Source: Candidatus Methylobacter oryzae
Lineage (GTDB): Bacteria; Pseudomonadota; Gammaproteobacteria; Methylococcales; Methylomonadaceae
Direction: 5' to 3'
Length of the DNA: 43,922 bases
Assembly (NCBI GenBank): GCA_945861405.1
Contig: CAMAUL010000022.1
Location: forward strand, 1 to 43,922
In this document: piece after piece, positions 1-7,768 of the stretch
Layout of the letters: the number at the start of each line of letters is the position of its first letter
Numbering within the stretch: position 1 is the first letter of the stretch
The notes under the pieces: model-generated
Told to the model about the DNA's origin: nothing
Databases searched by the model: none
What the model saw: the letters and a program-made list of their open reading frames with translations, nothing else
Made by a program: the position numbers and the translations under genes

Positions 1-146
1 ATGACGATGTTGAGGCAGTCATGCATAAGCTCAATCATCGCCCTCGAAAAACGCTCAACTTTAAAACACCGCATGAGGTATTTTTTTCTGAAAAAGAGAG
101 GGATGCCGCATGATTACTAGGATTGCACTTCGGAGTTGAATCCGCC
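1..146 (+). mobile_element. Right end of an IS30-type insertion sequence
   Basis: Ten bases after the transposase stop lies ttgcacttcggagttgaatc (from 123), which continues to about 146. It looks like the terminal inverted repeat of IS30-family elements, whose ends often read TTGCACTT-x-TTGAATCC. The left end is outside the window, so neither the inverted-repeat pair nor a target duplication can be confirmed. Confidence 0.55.
3..113 (+). CDS. IS30-family transposase, C-terminal end (partial)
   Basis: The reading frame enters from the left edge of the window and ends with TGA at 111-113, giving 36 residues. The sequence contains LNHRPRKTLNFKTPHEVFF, the usual C-terminal end of IS30-family DDE transposases, where the final catalytic Glu lies upstream of the NxRPRKTL-x-KTPxEVF motif. 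The enzyme would cut and join the ends of its own element. The rest of the gene is outside the window, so intactness cannot be judged. Confidence 0.8.
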   Translation, partial: DDVEAVMHKLNHRPRKTLNFKTPHEVFFSEKERDAA

Positions 147-171
147 CAAAGATAAATACCTTTTACCCCCA

Positions 172-219
172 CTGGAGTGCAGGCTTCGCCTGCTCTGGCA
201 AGCAAAGCTTGCACTCCTG
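172..219. repeat. Palindromic repeat family A, copy 1
   Basis: A 48-bp imperfect palindrome bounded by ggagtgc and gcactcc, with inner stem-loops gcaggcttcgcctgc and gcaagcaaagcttgc. Close copies lie at 22565-22611 (opposite orientation) and 29145-29190. All three are intergenic, like REP sequences. From here to the next gene at 426 I see only an A/T-rich stretch and the ribosome-binding site aggagag at 414-420. Confidence 0.75.
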
Positions 220-425
220 CCCTACGATGATCCAGCCTTCAAGCTTTTTTTTACATCAAGCAACGGTTGTTCGATACCTACCGCCAGCAGTTTGACCTGT
301 GCTTGTTAGCATTACTACCTATTGTCCTCTGCCTCTTGTTTATGATAATTTTTTGTTGAAAACAAGGCTAAAAGCAAAATGCTTTAATTTCAACGCAAAT
401 TCATTTTAAATCCAGGAGAGCTATT

Positions 426-896
426 ATGATGATCGTACTTGGAATTACAGTCGCACTTATTATTCTGTTGATAACAACGCTCGTTATTTTAAGGCGACGA
501 AAAAAATGCGCATCATGTTCGCCCAAAGAAACGCTGATTAGCGAATCCAAGGCGCCAGAGCCGACAAATCTGCAAGAAAAAAAGCCCGTAGCCAATGCTG
601 AACCTGCTGCTGCGAATTCACCAATAACGACTGCGAATGTTGTTGCGGAGCAAGTAAAAGAGACGGCGGTTGCCCCAGCTGAAAACATCAGCGCCCTGCC
701 CCAAGATTCAATTCTGAGGAGGCATTACTTCACTCACTTATGCACCATGCTTGAAGCGATTGCTCCTCCACGGCCCACGGAATCGGTTTTATGCCGCCAT
801 TACGATATGATGATAGTTACTAAAATTGCGCAATGCTTGGGCGATATAAATGCAACGGAACAACTGATTTGTGATTATGAAAACCTCAGTGTGTAG
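426..896 (+). CDS. Small membrane-anchored protein of unknown function
   Basis: 156 residues. I do not recognise the family. Residues 3-22 form one strongly hydrophobic segment followed at once by RRRKK, so the protein is probably anchored by its N-terminus with the rest in the cytoplasm (positive-inside rule). A CxxC pair follows (CASC, about 28-31). Residues 35-90 are rich in Ala, Pro and Glu and probably disordered. The last 60 residues look helical and contain two RHY motifs (RRHYFTHLC and CRHYD). The start has a good Shine-Dalgarno sequence, aggagag, at 414-420. The gene stands alone and converges on the next gene across a long inverted repeat. Confidence 0.6.
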   Translation: MMIVLGITVALIILLITTLVILRRRKKCASCSPKETLISESKAPEPTNLQEKKPVANAEPAAANSPITTANVVAEQVKETAVAPAENISALPQDSILRRHYFTHLCTMLEAIAPPRPTESVLCRHYDMMIVTKIAQCLGDINATEQLICDYENLSV

Positions 897-946
897 GATG
901 TAATCGCCTCAATGGAACATTCCCAAGAGTGCTCCATATAAATGCC

Positions 947-1056
947 AATGCCATTACGTTAAGACTTGTTCCGTTCAGCCTGAGCTTGTCGAAGGGTGAC
1001 GGAATAAGTCTTTTGGTTCGACAGGCTCACCTCGAACGGCTTAACTTAACGGCATT
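947..1056. repeat. Long nested inverted repeat between convergent genes
   Basis: Outer arms at 947-963 and 1040-1056 match at about 15 of 17 positions. Inner arms at 971-993 and 1017-1039 carry the ttcgacaggctca motif and its complement. The structure sits exactly between the convergent genes ending at 896 and 1066, so its transcript could fold into one large hairpin and serve as a bidirectional terminator. I see no clear T-run, so that role is inference. Confidence 0.7.
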
Positions 1057-1065
1057 CCGGTAAAT

Positions 1066-1575
1066 TTAATGCAATGCAGCCGCAGCTGCCTGCATCTTTT
1101 TCCAGTCGAAGCGTTTGGCTATTGTCAACGCATCTTGGGCGTTTATGCCCGCATAATCCATGCTGTATATTGCGCTGCTTTTATCGTCGCCACCCAAGAT
1201 GACGACGATAGCGCCGCTTTTCTGGGCTTTTTCATGGCTTTGGTGCACCCGGAAACCGTCAATCGTAGTGGTGCTCATGACGGCTTCTTCGGTTTCCATG
1301 TTCATGCCCATCACCATCTGCATGGGAGCGGCCATAGCACCGGGTAATAAGCCCAGCTGAACATTAAGGCTTTGCCCTTCGCCCCTCTGATAATGTCGGG
1401 TGGCGGTGACCATTTTCGCCCCCTCCATGTCCATGCTGGAACCTTCCGCCGCTTCGCCGACCCACTCCGGCACATCGCCAAGCAGTGGCTTAAGCGCTTC
1501 ATAACTTGCGGCACCAGCCACCAGACTCCAACCAACCAGTACCACGCCGCACAGCAATAATCGAATTAAACGCAT
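1066..1575 (-). CDS. Secreted protein of unknown function
   Basis: 169 residues with a typical Sec signal peptide: MRLIR, then a hydrophobic core, with a likely cut after AGA near residue 22. The mature part is small and soluble and has an unusual number of methionines (MDMEG, MQMVMGMNMETEE). It ends with a helical stretch, DWKKMQAAAAALH. I do not recognise the family. The Met-rich stretch is only a hint of metal binding. The gene is transcribed away from the ATP-grasp gene at 1776, with about 200 bp of shared upstream DNA. Confidence 0.65.
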   Translation of the reverse strand: MRLIRLLLCGVVLVGWSLVAGAASYEALKPLLGDVPEWVGEAAEGSSMDMEGAKMVTATRHYQRGEGQSLNVQLGLLPGAMAAPMQMVMGMNMETEEAVMSTTTIDGFRVHQSHEKAQKSGAIVVILGGDDKSSAIYSMDYAGINAQDALTIAKRFDWKKMQAAAAALH

Positions 1576-1775
1576 TATCTATTATCCTCATTACCTAATG
1601 ATTATTATTCGGAACCAGCCTGTAGCCGGTTCCATTCCAAATTCAGTATCCGATAAAAATAACCCAAATACAAGCACCCGCATTTGTGTCCAGACAATCA
1701 GCTACACTGCTCTACAAAACCGAGCTTTTCTGTAATAATCTGCGGGCTGATTCATTCCCTATATAATCAAAAAAC

Positions 1776-3107
1776 ATGACCCTATTTCCTCAAGCTGCCG
1801 CCGATCATGAAGATTCAAAGCCGGATGATCTACGCAATGCCGAATGCCGTTACGTTTCACTCGAGCGGGAAGCCATGCGCAACGCATTACGGCAGCAACT
1901 GGATGATGATTTGCTGTACCGGATGCTGATTGACGAGCGCCCTCACCTATTTGCCGAATCGGTCGTTTTTGTCTCCGAGAGCGTCATACGCAGGCAACGC
2001 GATACCATTGCCGCGATAGAAAGCGTTATTGCGATGCCTGCTTATCAACAACGCGTTCTGACTTATGCACCTGACACTGCACAATTTATTCCGAAAGCGC
2101 ACGGCGTTTTTTTCGGCTATGACTTTCACTTAAGCCCTAAGGGGCCGCAATTAATTGAGATCAATTCCAATGCCGGAGGGGCTTTGCTTAATGCCATTCT
2201 AGCTCGTGCGCAATCGGCTTGTTTCGATCAGGCTGAAGCAAATGCTATTCAAGACACTGAGCAGGTATTTATGGCGATGTTTCATGAGGAATGGCAAGCC
2301 GAGCGAGGGCAACTGCCATTGCAGTCAATTGCCATCGTCGATGAAGACCCGCCTACCCAATTCATGTTGCCGGAATTCTTGTTGTTTAAAAAACTGTTTG
2401 AGCAAAATCATATCAACACCGTTATTTGTGATCCTTCCGAGCTTGATTACCGCGATGGGGCGCTTTGGTATGGGGACACGCCTATCGACCTAGTTTACAA
2501 CCGCTTGACCGACTTCGGATTGGAAGCCGAATCGCTAAAACCTTTGCGCGATGCCTATCTGGAAAAAGCCGTCGTCGTCACGCCTCATCCCAGAGCTCAT
2601 GCGCTTTATGCCGATAAAAGAAATATGGTGATATTGACTGATGAAGCCGCGTTACGGGACATGGGCGTTGCCGAAGAGACCAGAACCTTGCTGCTTGAAG
2701 GCATTGCTCACACGATTTGCGTATATAAGGAAGACGCCGAAGCCTTATGGGCTGCCCGCAAGCAGTTGTTCTTTAAACCGGCAAAAGGCTACGGCAGCAA
2801 GGCCGCATACCGGGGCGACAGGATGACCAAGCGGGTGTTCGGGGAGATTCTACAGGGCAATTATGTGGCGCAAACCTTGGTAAAGCCCACCGAGCAGCAG
2901 TTAAAAGTGGATAATGATCTAGTCGATCTCAAACTCGATCTGCGGCAGTATGTTTACAGGGGACGGTCGCAGTTAATCAGCGCCCGTTTGTATCAGGGGC
3001 AAACCACTAATTTTCGCACTCCCGGCAGCGGGTTTGCATCTGTTGCGGTGTTTGCCGCAGAGAAATGGAACGCTGATGATGCAGATGAATATGATGATCA
3101 CAGATAG
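1776..3107 (+). CDS. ATP-grasp-like conserved protein
   Basis: 443 residues, cytoplasmic. The C-terminal half reads like an ATP-grasp fold: FFKPAKGYGSKAAYRG resembles the ATP-binding lysine plus flexible loop, LKLDLRQYVY the central strand, and LIEINSNAGG (about residues 127-136) a metal or substrate site seen in peptide ligases and glutathionylspermidine-synthase-like proteins. The reaction is probably an ATP-dependent ligation, but the substrate cannot be told. No Shine-Dalgarno sequence precedes the ATG, so a later start such as Met34 is possible. The last 12 residues (432-443, starting NADDADEYDD) and the stop codon are encoded by an inserted repeat, so the native C-terminus has probably been replaced. 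Confidence 0.65.
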   Translation: MTLFPQAAADHEDSKPDDLRNAECRYVSLEREAMRNALRQQLDDDLLYRMLIDERPHLFAESVVFVSESVIRRQRDTIAAIESVIAMPAYQQRVLTYAPDTAQFIPKAHGVFFGYDFHLSPKGPQLIEINSNAGGALLNAILARAQSACFDQAEANAIQDTEQVFMAMFHEEWQAERGQLPLQSIAIVDEDPPTQFMLPEFLLFKKLFEQNHINTVICDPSELDYRDGALWYGDTPIDLVYNRLTDFGLEAESLKPLRDAYLEKAVVVTPHPRAHALYADKRNMVILTDEAALRDMGVAEETRTLLLEGIAHTICVYKEDAEALWAARKQLFFKPAKGYGSKAAYRGDRMTKRVFGEILQGNYVAQTLVKPTEQQLKVDNDLVDLKLDLRQYVYRGRSQLISARLYQGQTTNFRTPGSGFASVAVFAAEKWNADDADEYDDHR

Positions 3108-3322
3108 ATTAATTCTACTTTGTCAGATTTCATGATCACACAATTCAAGATCGTCATTCCGGCAGGGATTGCCGGAATCCAGGCTCCATGGATGGATTTG
3201 AGCTTACCATCCATGGCACTGGATACCCGCTTCCCGGCGGGTATGACGAGCTTACGTATAATCTGACAAAGTAGAATTAAGAAAATCTTATTTTATCTTA
3301 ATTATCAGCGTCATCAGCGTTC
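3068..3322. repeat. ERIC-like palindromic element split by a MITE
   Basis: The left part (3068-3106) and right part (3281-3322) together match the reverse complement of the intact element at 17939-18026. Its ends are gaacgctgatga and tcatcagcgttc. The two halves are separated by the 172-bp element at 3109-3280. The left part overlaps the end of the ATP-grasp gene. The remaining DNA up to 3354 holds only a ttcgtgtctttcgtgg-like repeat fragment. Confidence 0.75.
3109..3280. mobile_element. MITE with perfect 21-bp terminal inverted repeats
   Basis: The left end, ttaattctactttgtcagat (3109-3128) plus one more base, is the exact reverse complement of 3260-3280. The inside is a second palindrome starting cgtcattccggcagg and ending gcgggtatgacg, related to the repeats at 35179-35362 and 43860-43922. 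No reading frame of useful length is present, so it is non-autonomous. It lies one base after a stop codon. Confidence 0.8.
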
Positions 3323-3354
3323 TATTTCTTGTGTCTTTCGTGGATAAAGCTTAA

Positions 3355-4233
3355 TCAAAGAGCCAGACTTTTCAAATACTCCCGGAAATCGCCCTTCAAC
3401 TCGTCATGCTCCAAGCCGTATTCAACAGTAGCCTGCAAATAACCGAGTTTTGAGCCGCAATCATAACGCTTGCCTTCAAACTCATAGGCCAAAAACTGCT
3501 CGTCGTGCATCAATGCGGCAATAGCATCGGTCAGCTGAATTTCGCCGCCGGCGCCGCGCTCTGTTGTTTCGATCTTGTTAAAAATTGCGGACGTTAAAAT
3601 ATAGCGTCCAACTACTGCGAGGTTTGACGGTGCATGCTCAGGAGCGGGCTTTTCAACAATCAGATCAACCTTGCCTACCGATGGCGAGAGTTCGGTGGTT
3701 TTGACGATACCGTATTTATCGGTTTCCTTTGGATCGACCCGCTCTACCCCTAATACGCTGCACTGATTTTGATCGTATTGCTGAACCATTTGTGTCATGC
3801 AGCCGCTACCGCTTCTATTTGCAATCAAGTCGTCGGCCAGGATAACGGCAAACGGCTCATCGCCGACGATCGGCTTGGCGCAAAGCACTGCGTGCCCCAA
3901 TCCCAATGCCTCGGGCTGACGAACAAACACGAATGACACATTCGGCGGGATGATGTCCTTAAGCGTTTTCAATAACGCAGTCTTGCCGCGGTTAGTCAGC
4001 TCAGTTTCCAACTCATAAGCTTTGTCGAAATGATCCATAATCACGTTTTTGGTTCGGCCCGTGACAAATATAATCGTATCGATGCCTGCTGCTACGGCCT
4101 CTTCAACGCAATACTGAATTAAGGGTTTGTCCACAACCGGCAGCATTTCCTTCGGGCTGACTTTGGTGGCGGGCAAAAAGCGGGTTCCGAGACCCGCAAC
4201 CGGAAAAACTGCTTTTTTTATTTTTTGATTCAT
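3355..4233 (-). CDS. galU: UTP-glucose-1-phosphate uridylyltransferase
   Basis: 292 residues, close to the 302 of E. coli GalU. It makes UDP-glucose from UTP and glucose-1-phosphate for lipopolysaccharide, glycogen, sucrose or trehalose synthesis in the cytoplasm. The N-terminus has the nucleotide-binding signature VAGLGTRFLPATKVSPKEML. VDKPLIQYCVEEA, ILADDLI and VEKP-x-PEHAPSNLAVVGRY are all typical. I chose the ATG at 4233 (MNQKIKKAVFP) over an in-frame start 63 bp upstream, because family homology begins here. No strong Shine-Dalgarno sequence is visible. It stands alone between the MITE region and the alpha/beta hydrolase gene. Confidence 0.93.
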   Translation of the reverse strand: MNQKIKKAVFPVAGLGTRFLPATKVSPKEMLPVVDKPLIQYCVEEAVAAGIDTIIFVTGRTKNVIMDHFDKAYELETELTNRGKTALLKTLKDIIPPNVSFVFVRQPEALGLGHAVLCAKPIVGDEPFAVILADDLIANRSGSGCMTQMVQQYDQNQCSVLGVERVDPKETDKYGIVKTTELSPSVGKVDLIVEKPAPEHAPSNLAVVGRYILTSAIFNKIETTERGAGGEIQLTDAIAALMHDEQFLAYEFEGKRYDCGSKLGYLQATVEYGLEHDELKGDFREYLKSLAL

Positions 4234-4371
4234 CTTAAGTGATTCTCGACAATACAGATCATTAAAAATCAGAGGCTGAGCGCAGCATCTAATCATCCCT
4301 GCCCTTTAAAAAAGAGCGATTCATTTTAAGCTTTTTCTTGGTTTTAACTCTATCTTTCAACACGAAACTGT

Positions 4372-5148
4372 TTATTCGAACGCTAAAAAATCTTCCACCC
4401 GTGCCATAAAAGCATCCGGTTGTTGCACATGCAGCCAATGTCCGGCATCGACTATGGTACTGAAAACCGCGTCCGGGAATAATGAGTTTATATCTTCAAG
4501 CTGAACGAAATCTGAATTGCCTCCTGCGATAAACAAGGCCTTTCCGGCAAATGGCGCTAAATGATCGGCCTTCGGAAAGGCTGCGATATTGGGTGCCATC
4601 CGCTGAAAAATATCCAGATCAAGCCGCCAGCAATATTTGCCGTCTTTCAAGATGAGATTCTGCAACAGGAACTGGCGATAACTCAGCTCAGGTATGGCGA
4701 CTGCAAGCAGCGTTTCGGCTTGTTTACGGTTGCTGAGTTCAGCCAGCGGCAGCGCTTTTAACGCCAGCACCGTGTTATCGAAACTGTGCTGGTAGCTGAC
4801 CGGCGCAATATCGGCCACAATCAGCTTGTTCACTTTGTTGGGTGATGTAAGTGCAAGCCACATGGCTACCTTGCCGCCCATGCTGTGTCCCAACAAGTTA
4901 GCGGTTTCCAGGCCTCTGTCATCAATAAACTGCAATAAATCAGCAGTCATGGATGGATAATCCATTAACGGATGATGGGGCGATGCGCCGTGATTGCGCA
5001 GGTTCGGCACATAAACATGAAACCGGGCAGCCAATCTTTGCGCCACCTGGCGCCAGTTACGCGAAGAAGCAAAAAAACCATGTAGGATAATAAGCGGGCT
5101 ATTATAAGGATCGCCGAATTCCTCAAAAAACAGCTCCACAGTTTTCAT
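4372..5148 (-). CDS. Alpha/beta hydrolase (YbfF-like esterase)
   Basis: 258 residues, near the 254 of E. coli esterase YbfF. Features of the fold in order: LHGFFASSRNW (oxyanion region), NLRNHGASPH, the nucleophile elbow GHSMGGK, an Asp near GGNSDFVQ, and the catalytic His in DAGHWLHVQQP. It probably hydrolyses a small ester or thioester in the cytoplasm; the natural substrate is unknown. The start chosen is MKTVELFF, whose ATG shares its A with the TGA stop of the DUF445 gene, so the two are translationally coupled. It is the last gene of the lpdA-DUF445-hydrolase set. Confidence 0.88.
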   Translation of the reverse strand: MKTVELFFEEFGDPYNSPLIILHGFFASSRNWRQVAQRLAARFHVYVPNLRNHGASPHHPLMDYPSMTADLLQFIDDRGLETANLLGHSMGGKVAMWLALTSPNKVNKLIVADIAPVSYQHSFDNTVLALKALPLAELSNRKQAETLLAVAIPELSYRQFLLQNLILKDGKYCWRLDLDIFQRMAPNIAAFPKADHLAPFAGKALFIAGGNSDFVQLEDINSLFPDAVFSTIVDAGHWLHVQQPDAFMARVEDFLAFE

Positions 5149-5867
5149 CAGGAGACCAAAAAGAAAAATAAGCCCATCAAACCGCCGAAAACACCACCCC
5201 AAACAACCAACCAGCCCAAATGTTCGTGAATGATAGCCTCAACCATTTCCTTAACCAGCTGCGGGGTTAGTTCACTCAGACGCTTATCGATTACTGATTC
5301 AATTCCGACAATATCATCGCCAATTTTATGTGCATCCAAACCTTGCTTTAATGCAGCTTTAAATCGGTCGGATTCGACCATTTCGGTCAGAGTGATTTTC
5401 ATTTTTTCGGTAAACGGTTCTTTTAACGGTACCAGCGCTTCTTCGCCGCCCATCATCATTAACATCCCGCCAAAAGACGATCCCATAATCGACGACACCA
5501 GTCCTTCATACACCTTGTCGTAATCGACTGCATTCAATAAAGGCTCCATGTTCAGCAAGTCTTTACCTTGTTGCTCCTCAGTTTCAATAAACTGTTCGAT
5601 ATTGGTTACGGTAAAGAACTGCTGCATCATCAGCTGTTTGATGGACAATTTGAACTCTTCAAACCGATCAAGTATAACGCCTGAACCGTATAAATAAGGC
5701 ACTTTCTCAAACAGCATATAAATTGCCAGCCAATTGGTAATCGCCCCGGAAAGGGCAAAAAAGCCAATGGATTTAATGAATTGTATAGAGCTGGCATAGC
5801 CGATAACAATGATCACAACCGCGATAAAATTGGTCATGAAGCTTTTATTCAATAATTGTTCGTTCAT
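5148..5867 (-). CDS. DUF445-family membrane protein
   Basis: 239 residues. Hydrophobic segments lie at about 11-30 and 33-52 (containing ALSGAITNWLAIYMLF, the DUF445 hallmark) and at the C-terminus (WLVVWGGVFGGLMGLFFFL). The middle is a long, helical, charged region. The function of DUF445 proteins is not established. The start overlaps the lpdA stop by 4 bp (ATGA) and the end overlaps the hydrolase start by one base, so the three genes are probably co-transcribed. No catalytic residues can be proposed. Confidence 0.85.
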   Translation of the reverse strand: MNEQLLNKSFMTNFIAVVIIVIGYASSIQFIKSIGFFALSGAITNWLAIYMLFEKVPYLYGSGVILDRFEEFKLSIKQLMMQQFFTVTNIEQFIETEEQQGKDLLNMEPLLNAVDYDKVYEGLVSSIMGSSFGGMLMMMGGEEALVPLKEPFTEKMKITLTEMVESDRFKAALKQGLDAHKIGDDIVGIESVIDKRLSELTPQLVKEMVEAIIHEHLGWLVVWGGVFGGLMGLFFFLVS

Positions 5868-7330
5868 CGTTTCTTAATCAATAAATCAGTAATAGTGCCT
5901 TCGATCATTTCAGCCGAAAAGCCCAGAGTTTCGGCCAGCGTTGGGTGCGCGTGTACCGTTAATGCCAAATCTTCAACGCTTGCACCCATCTCCAAAGCCA
6001 AGACGGCTTCTGCAATCAATTCACCGGCATTGGTACCGACGATGCCTGCACCGAGAATACGGCCGGTTTGTTTGTCAGAAAGCAGCTTGGTCACGCCTTC
6101 CTTGCGCCCGATGCTTAATGACCGCCCGCTGGCCGCCCATGGGAAAGCGGCTTTTTCATAGGCTATGCCTTGCTCTTTGGCGGCATTTTCAGTCAGTCCC
6201 ATCCAGGCGACTTCGGGATCGGTGTAAGCCACCGAAGGAATAGTCAATGCCCGCCATTCGGTCGTCATACCGGCCACTGCTTCGGCCGCTATTTTACCTT
6301 CGTGCGACGCTTTATGCGCCAGCATCGGGTTGCCCACCACATCGCCGATCGCAAAGATATGCTTCACGTTGCTACGCTGTTGTTTGTCGACGCTGATAAA
6401 GCCGCGTTCGTCGACATGAACCCCGGCTTTGTCGGCATTGATTAAATGGCCGTTGGGCCGTCTGCCTACGGCGACCAGCACTTTATCGAACATCTCGGCT
6501 TCTGGCGAGTCTTTGCCGCTGAAGCTGACTTTTAAGCCTTCCTGTGTCGCTTCAATATTTGTCACCTGAGTTTCCAGGAAAATATTGTCGTATTGCTTTT
6601 TGATCCGCTGCATTAACGGTCTGACCAGATCCTTGTCGCAACCGGGGATAAGCTGATCCTGCATTTCAACCACGGTGATCTTGCTGCCCAGCGCGTGATA
6701 AACGGTCGCCATTTCCAGGCCTATGATGCCGCCGCCGATAATCAGCAGTTTTTTCGGGATGCTCTGAAGGTTCAGCGCATCGGTGGAATCCATTAACCTG
6801 GGATCGTCATTCGGAAACGACGGTATTTTTACCGGCTGGGAGCCGACCGCGATAATAGCCTGTTTAAACTCAATGGTCTGGGTATCGTCGCCGTCTTCAA
6901 CCAGCACTTGCGTGTCGGAAACAAAGGATCCGATTCCTTTAACAATCGTAATATTGCGCTGCTTTGCCAACGCCGCCAAGCCCGCATTTAACTGGGAACT
7001 GATGGTGTCTTTCCAGCCGCGCAGTTTTTCCAGGTCGATATCGGGTTCGGCAAAACCGATCCCGGCAGGATTGATTTCTTTGGCTTCATTGAGCACTGCG
7101 GCCACATGCAACAAAGTTTTTGACGGAATGCAGCCGACATTTAAACAAACCCCGCCCAAAACCGGATAGCGCTCTACCAACGTGACTTGCTTGCCTAAAT
7201 CGGCCGCACGAAACGCCGCCGTGTAACCTCCAGGGCCACCGCCCAGCACTAGAACTTCTGTTTTCAATTGCACACCTTCGATTAGAGTGATGAGGGTTGT
7301 AATAATGGAACTCGGCAATTGCTCCTGCAT
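5864..7330 (-). CDS. lpdA: Dihydrolipoyl dehydrogenase (E3)
   Basis: FAD flavoenzyme that reoxidises dihydrolipoamide with NAD+ in the pyruvate and 2-oxoglutarate dehydrogenase complexes and the glycine cleavage system. It has the FAD-binding GGGPGGYTAAFRAADLG, the redox-active disulfide GGVCLNVGCIPSK, the NAD-binding IIGGGIIGLEMATVY, a second FAD motif IFAIGDV, and the C-terminal HAHPTLAET with the catalytic His-Glu pair. The start is ambiguous. ATG 7330 has an excellent Shine-Dalgarno sequence (aggagg, 7338-7343) but adds about 20 residues not seen in homologues, encoded by a dispersed repeat. GTG 7273 or TTG 7267 would give the usual N-terminus (KTEVLVLGGG) with about 469 residues, against 474 in E. 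coli. Confidence 0.93.
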   Translation of the reverse strand: MQEQLPSSIITTLITLIEGVQLKTEVLVLGGGPGGYTAAFRAADLGKQVTLVERYPVLGGVCLNVGCIPSKTLLHVAAVLNEAKEINPAGIGFAEPDIDLEKLRGWKDTISSQLNAGLAALAKQRNITIVKGIGSFVSDTQVLVEDGDDTQTIEFKQAIIAVGSQPVKIPSFPNDDPRLMDSTDALNLQSIPKKLLIIGGGIIGLEMATVYHALGSKITVVEMQDQLIPGCDKDLVRPLMQRIKKQYDNIFLETQVTNIEATQEGLKVSFSGKDSPEAEMFDKVLVAVGRRPNGHLINADKAGVHVDERGFISVDKQQRSNVKHIFAIGDVVGNPMLAHKASHEGKIAAEAVAGMTTEWRALTIPSVAYTDPEVAWMGLTENAAKEQGIAYEKAAFPWAASGRSLSIGRKEGVTKLLSDKQTGRILGAGIVGTNAGELIAEAVLALEMGASVEDLALTVHAHPTLAETLGFSAEMIEGTITDLLIKKR

Positions 7331-7358
7331 TGCTCTACCTCCTGCATCCATGCAGTCG
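7311..7358. repeat. Dispersed repeat overlapping the lpdA start
   Basis: Read on the minus strand, this 48-bp stretch (containing gatgcaggaggtagagcaa and gcaattgccgag) is nearly identical to 35208-35256, which is intergenic. A shorter piece is at 30339-30359 upstream of the carboxypeptidase gene. The repeat contains both the aggagg and the ATG used here as the lpdA start. Confidence 0.7.
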
Positions 7359-7454
7359 ACGGATTAGACGGATTGGAACAGATTTCATGTTTTATCCGTG
7401 TTTATCAGTTTAATCCGTGTCGCCTAGAGGCGCCTACTTTTGGCATCCGCGTTC
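7358..7454. repeat. ERIC-like palindromic element, degenerate copy
   Basis: Contains gacggattagacggattgg and tttatccgtgtttatcag, and ends gcatccgcgttc, matching the family seen intact at 17939-18026 and 40203-40285. It is interrupted near 7422-7443 by another repeat carrying gcgcctacttttgg. It fills the gap between the DUF2835 and lpdA genes. Confidence 0.55.
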
Positions 7455-7460
7455 TATTTT

Positions 7461-7691
7461 CTAACTCAATTTTTTGATGCTGACGAATTTGTTTTCAGGC
7501 GTTAATTCCATTTCAAAATAACCGTTGATGCCTTGCTTGGTCAAAAAAGACTGAATCCTGCCCGCCGGAAAGGCGACTCTTCTACCATCATCGGCTACAA
7601 CCGAAACATTTTTGGCTGTGCCTTGATAGACCTTGAGGTATTGGTCGTATGACAGACTTAGCGCAAAGCGAATATATTGGTGTTGAGTCAT
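7461..7691 (-). CDS. DUF2835-family small protein
   Basis: 76 residues, a normal length for the family. The pattern IRFALSLSYDQYLKVYQGTA, then VSVVADDGRRVAFPAGRIQSFLT, then GINGYFEMELTPENKFVSI matches DUF2835 proteins of gammaproteobacteria, whose function is unknown. It has no signal peptide or membrane segment and is probably a small cytoplasmic beta-rich protein. The gene is flanked by direct copies of gcgcctacttttgg at 7430-7443 and 7716-7729, so it sits in a repeat-bounded cassette between htpX and lpdA. Confidence 0.78.
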   Translation of the reverse strand: MTQHQYIRFALSLSYDQYLKVYQGTAKNVSVVADDGRRVAFPAGRIQSFLTKQGINGYFEMELTPENKFVSIKKLS

Positions 7692-7715
7692 GATGTAGGG
7701 GCGACTTCGCCTAAA

Positions 7716-7764
7716 GCGCCTACTTTTGGTAGTCGCCCAGTATTAAAGGGCGACTAAAGTAAGT
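7716..7764. repeat. Small repeat downstream of htpX
   Basis: Contains gcgcctacttttgg (7716-7729), the same 14 bases as at 7430-7443, then tagtcgcccagtattaaagg and gcgactaaagta. The gtcgccc motif resembles part of the palindrome found inside smc. A related piece (gccaaaagtaggct) lies at 35881-35894 between zipA and the DUF1640 gene. Confidence 0.5.
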
Positions 7765-7768
7765 TGAT

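Noticed and set aside
1762..1767. TATAAT as a promoter of the ATP-grasp gene
   Set aside because: No acceptable -35 lies 16-18 bp upstream, so I did not list it as a promoter.
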